Source: Bacillota bacterium
Lineage (GTDB): Bacteria; Bacillota; Clostridia; Lachnospirales; Lachnospiraceae
DNA length: 64,000 nt
Assembly: GCA_023392615.1 (NCBI GenBank)
Contig: JAEVYT010000002.1
Location: 62,001-126,000 of the forward strand
Direction: 5' to 3'
The position numbers were made by a program, and so were the translations under genes. The notes beneath the pieces were generated by a model. That model had not been told where the DNA came from, ran no database searches, and saw only the letters and a list, made by a program, of their open reading frames with translations. This document shows, in pieces, positions 63,958 through 64,000 of this stretch (positions are counted from its first letter, which is position 1; each line of letters opens with the position of its first letter).

Positions 63958-64000
63958 ATGCATATTACGATTACAGGCAATCTAGGTAGTGGCAAATCTA
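63958..64000 (+). CDS. P-loop kinase, probably cytidylate-kinase-like, 3' end outside window
   Basis: Only 14 codons are visible: MHITITGNLGSGKS. The P-loop GNLGSGKS at the very N-terminus is typical of cytidylate kinase-like and related small-molecule kinases. GAGAGAGG precedes the ATG. Confidence 0.6.
   Translation, partial: MHITITGNLGSGKS

Overview
The window is low-GC DNA from an anaerobic, spore-forming Firmicute, most likely a Lachnospiraceae / Clostridium cluster XIVa species near Lachnoclostridium phytofermentans. That is an inference from gene content: spmA/spmB, AbrB, the yaaR-holB-ricT-rsmI cluster, large-form SRP RNA, a glmS ribozyme, an H-NOX chemoreceptor, a TM1266-type regulator and lineage-typical hypothetical proteins. 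No search was run.

Layout. 1-2.7 kb: two paralogous GGDEF proteins, the first cut by the window edge. 2.7-9.2 kb: a housekeeping block syntenic with the B. subtilis yaaO-abrB region (basic amino-acid decarboxylase, a guanylate-kinase-like protein where tmk usually sits, yaaR, holB, ricT, a tRNA/DNA N6-adenine methyltransferase, rsmI), closed by a bidirectional terminator against abrB. 9.5-13.5 kb: spmA, spmB and an AmmeMemoRadiSam pair (Memo/LigB-AMMECR1 fusion plus radical SAM enzyme). 13.6-16 kb: reverse-strand LytTR-DUF3021-ABC operon. 16.6-21 kb: an O2-type H-NOX chemoreceptor and glmS behind a glmS ribozyme.

20.9-28.6 kb is the most accessory segment. It has a dead IS256-family element, an HTH-fused cytosine-5 DNA methyltransferase with a palindromic operator and, divergently, an operon encoding a 900-aa cytoplasmic protein with two GHKL ATPase modules (MORC/Hsp90-like and histidine-kinase-like) and a response regulator with an unrecognised output domain. 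A structured RNA leader precedes the operon. The right side holds a broken polysaccharide deacetylase and a tRNA-Trp-like remnant. This is the best candidate for an undescribed, possibly defensive, methylation-linked two-component system.

28.8-35.1 kb: an FtsX/MacB-type ABC exporter, then about 1.7 kb of decayed DNA with dispersed repeats. 35.4-45.3 kb: Cys-rich small proteins, GrpB, tatD-rsmA, an S41 protease, a DUF6128-like protein, GNAT, a radical SAM activase, tadA and SRP RNA. 45.5-54.4 kb: a cyclic-nucleotide-domain-like protein paired with a TPR/degenerate-ATPase protein, murA, an HD-GYP phosphodiesterase, metK under a SAM-I riboswitch, and a small protein behind a hairpin leader. 54.7-64 kb: a two-component system, a zinc-ribbon membrane protein, MerR opposite an aldehyde dehydrogenase, and a TM1266 regulator plus NMT1/TauT-type ABC transporter whose promoter, structured leader and terminator look like a riboswitch of unknown ligand. 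The window ends inside a P-loop kinase gene.

Several start codons were chosen from Shine-Dalgarno spacing, with TTG starts inferred for LytTR, the 41.4-kb protein, the 54.7-kb kinase, MerR and the TM1266 regulator. Convergent genes are repeatedly separated by long-stem bidirectional terminators.
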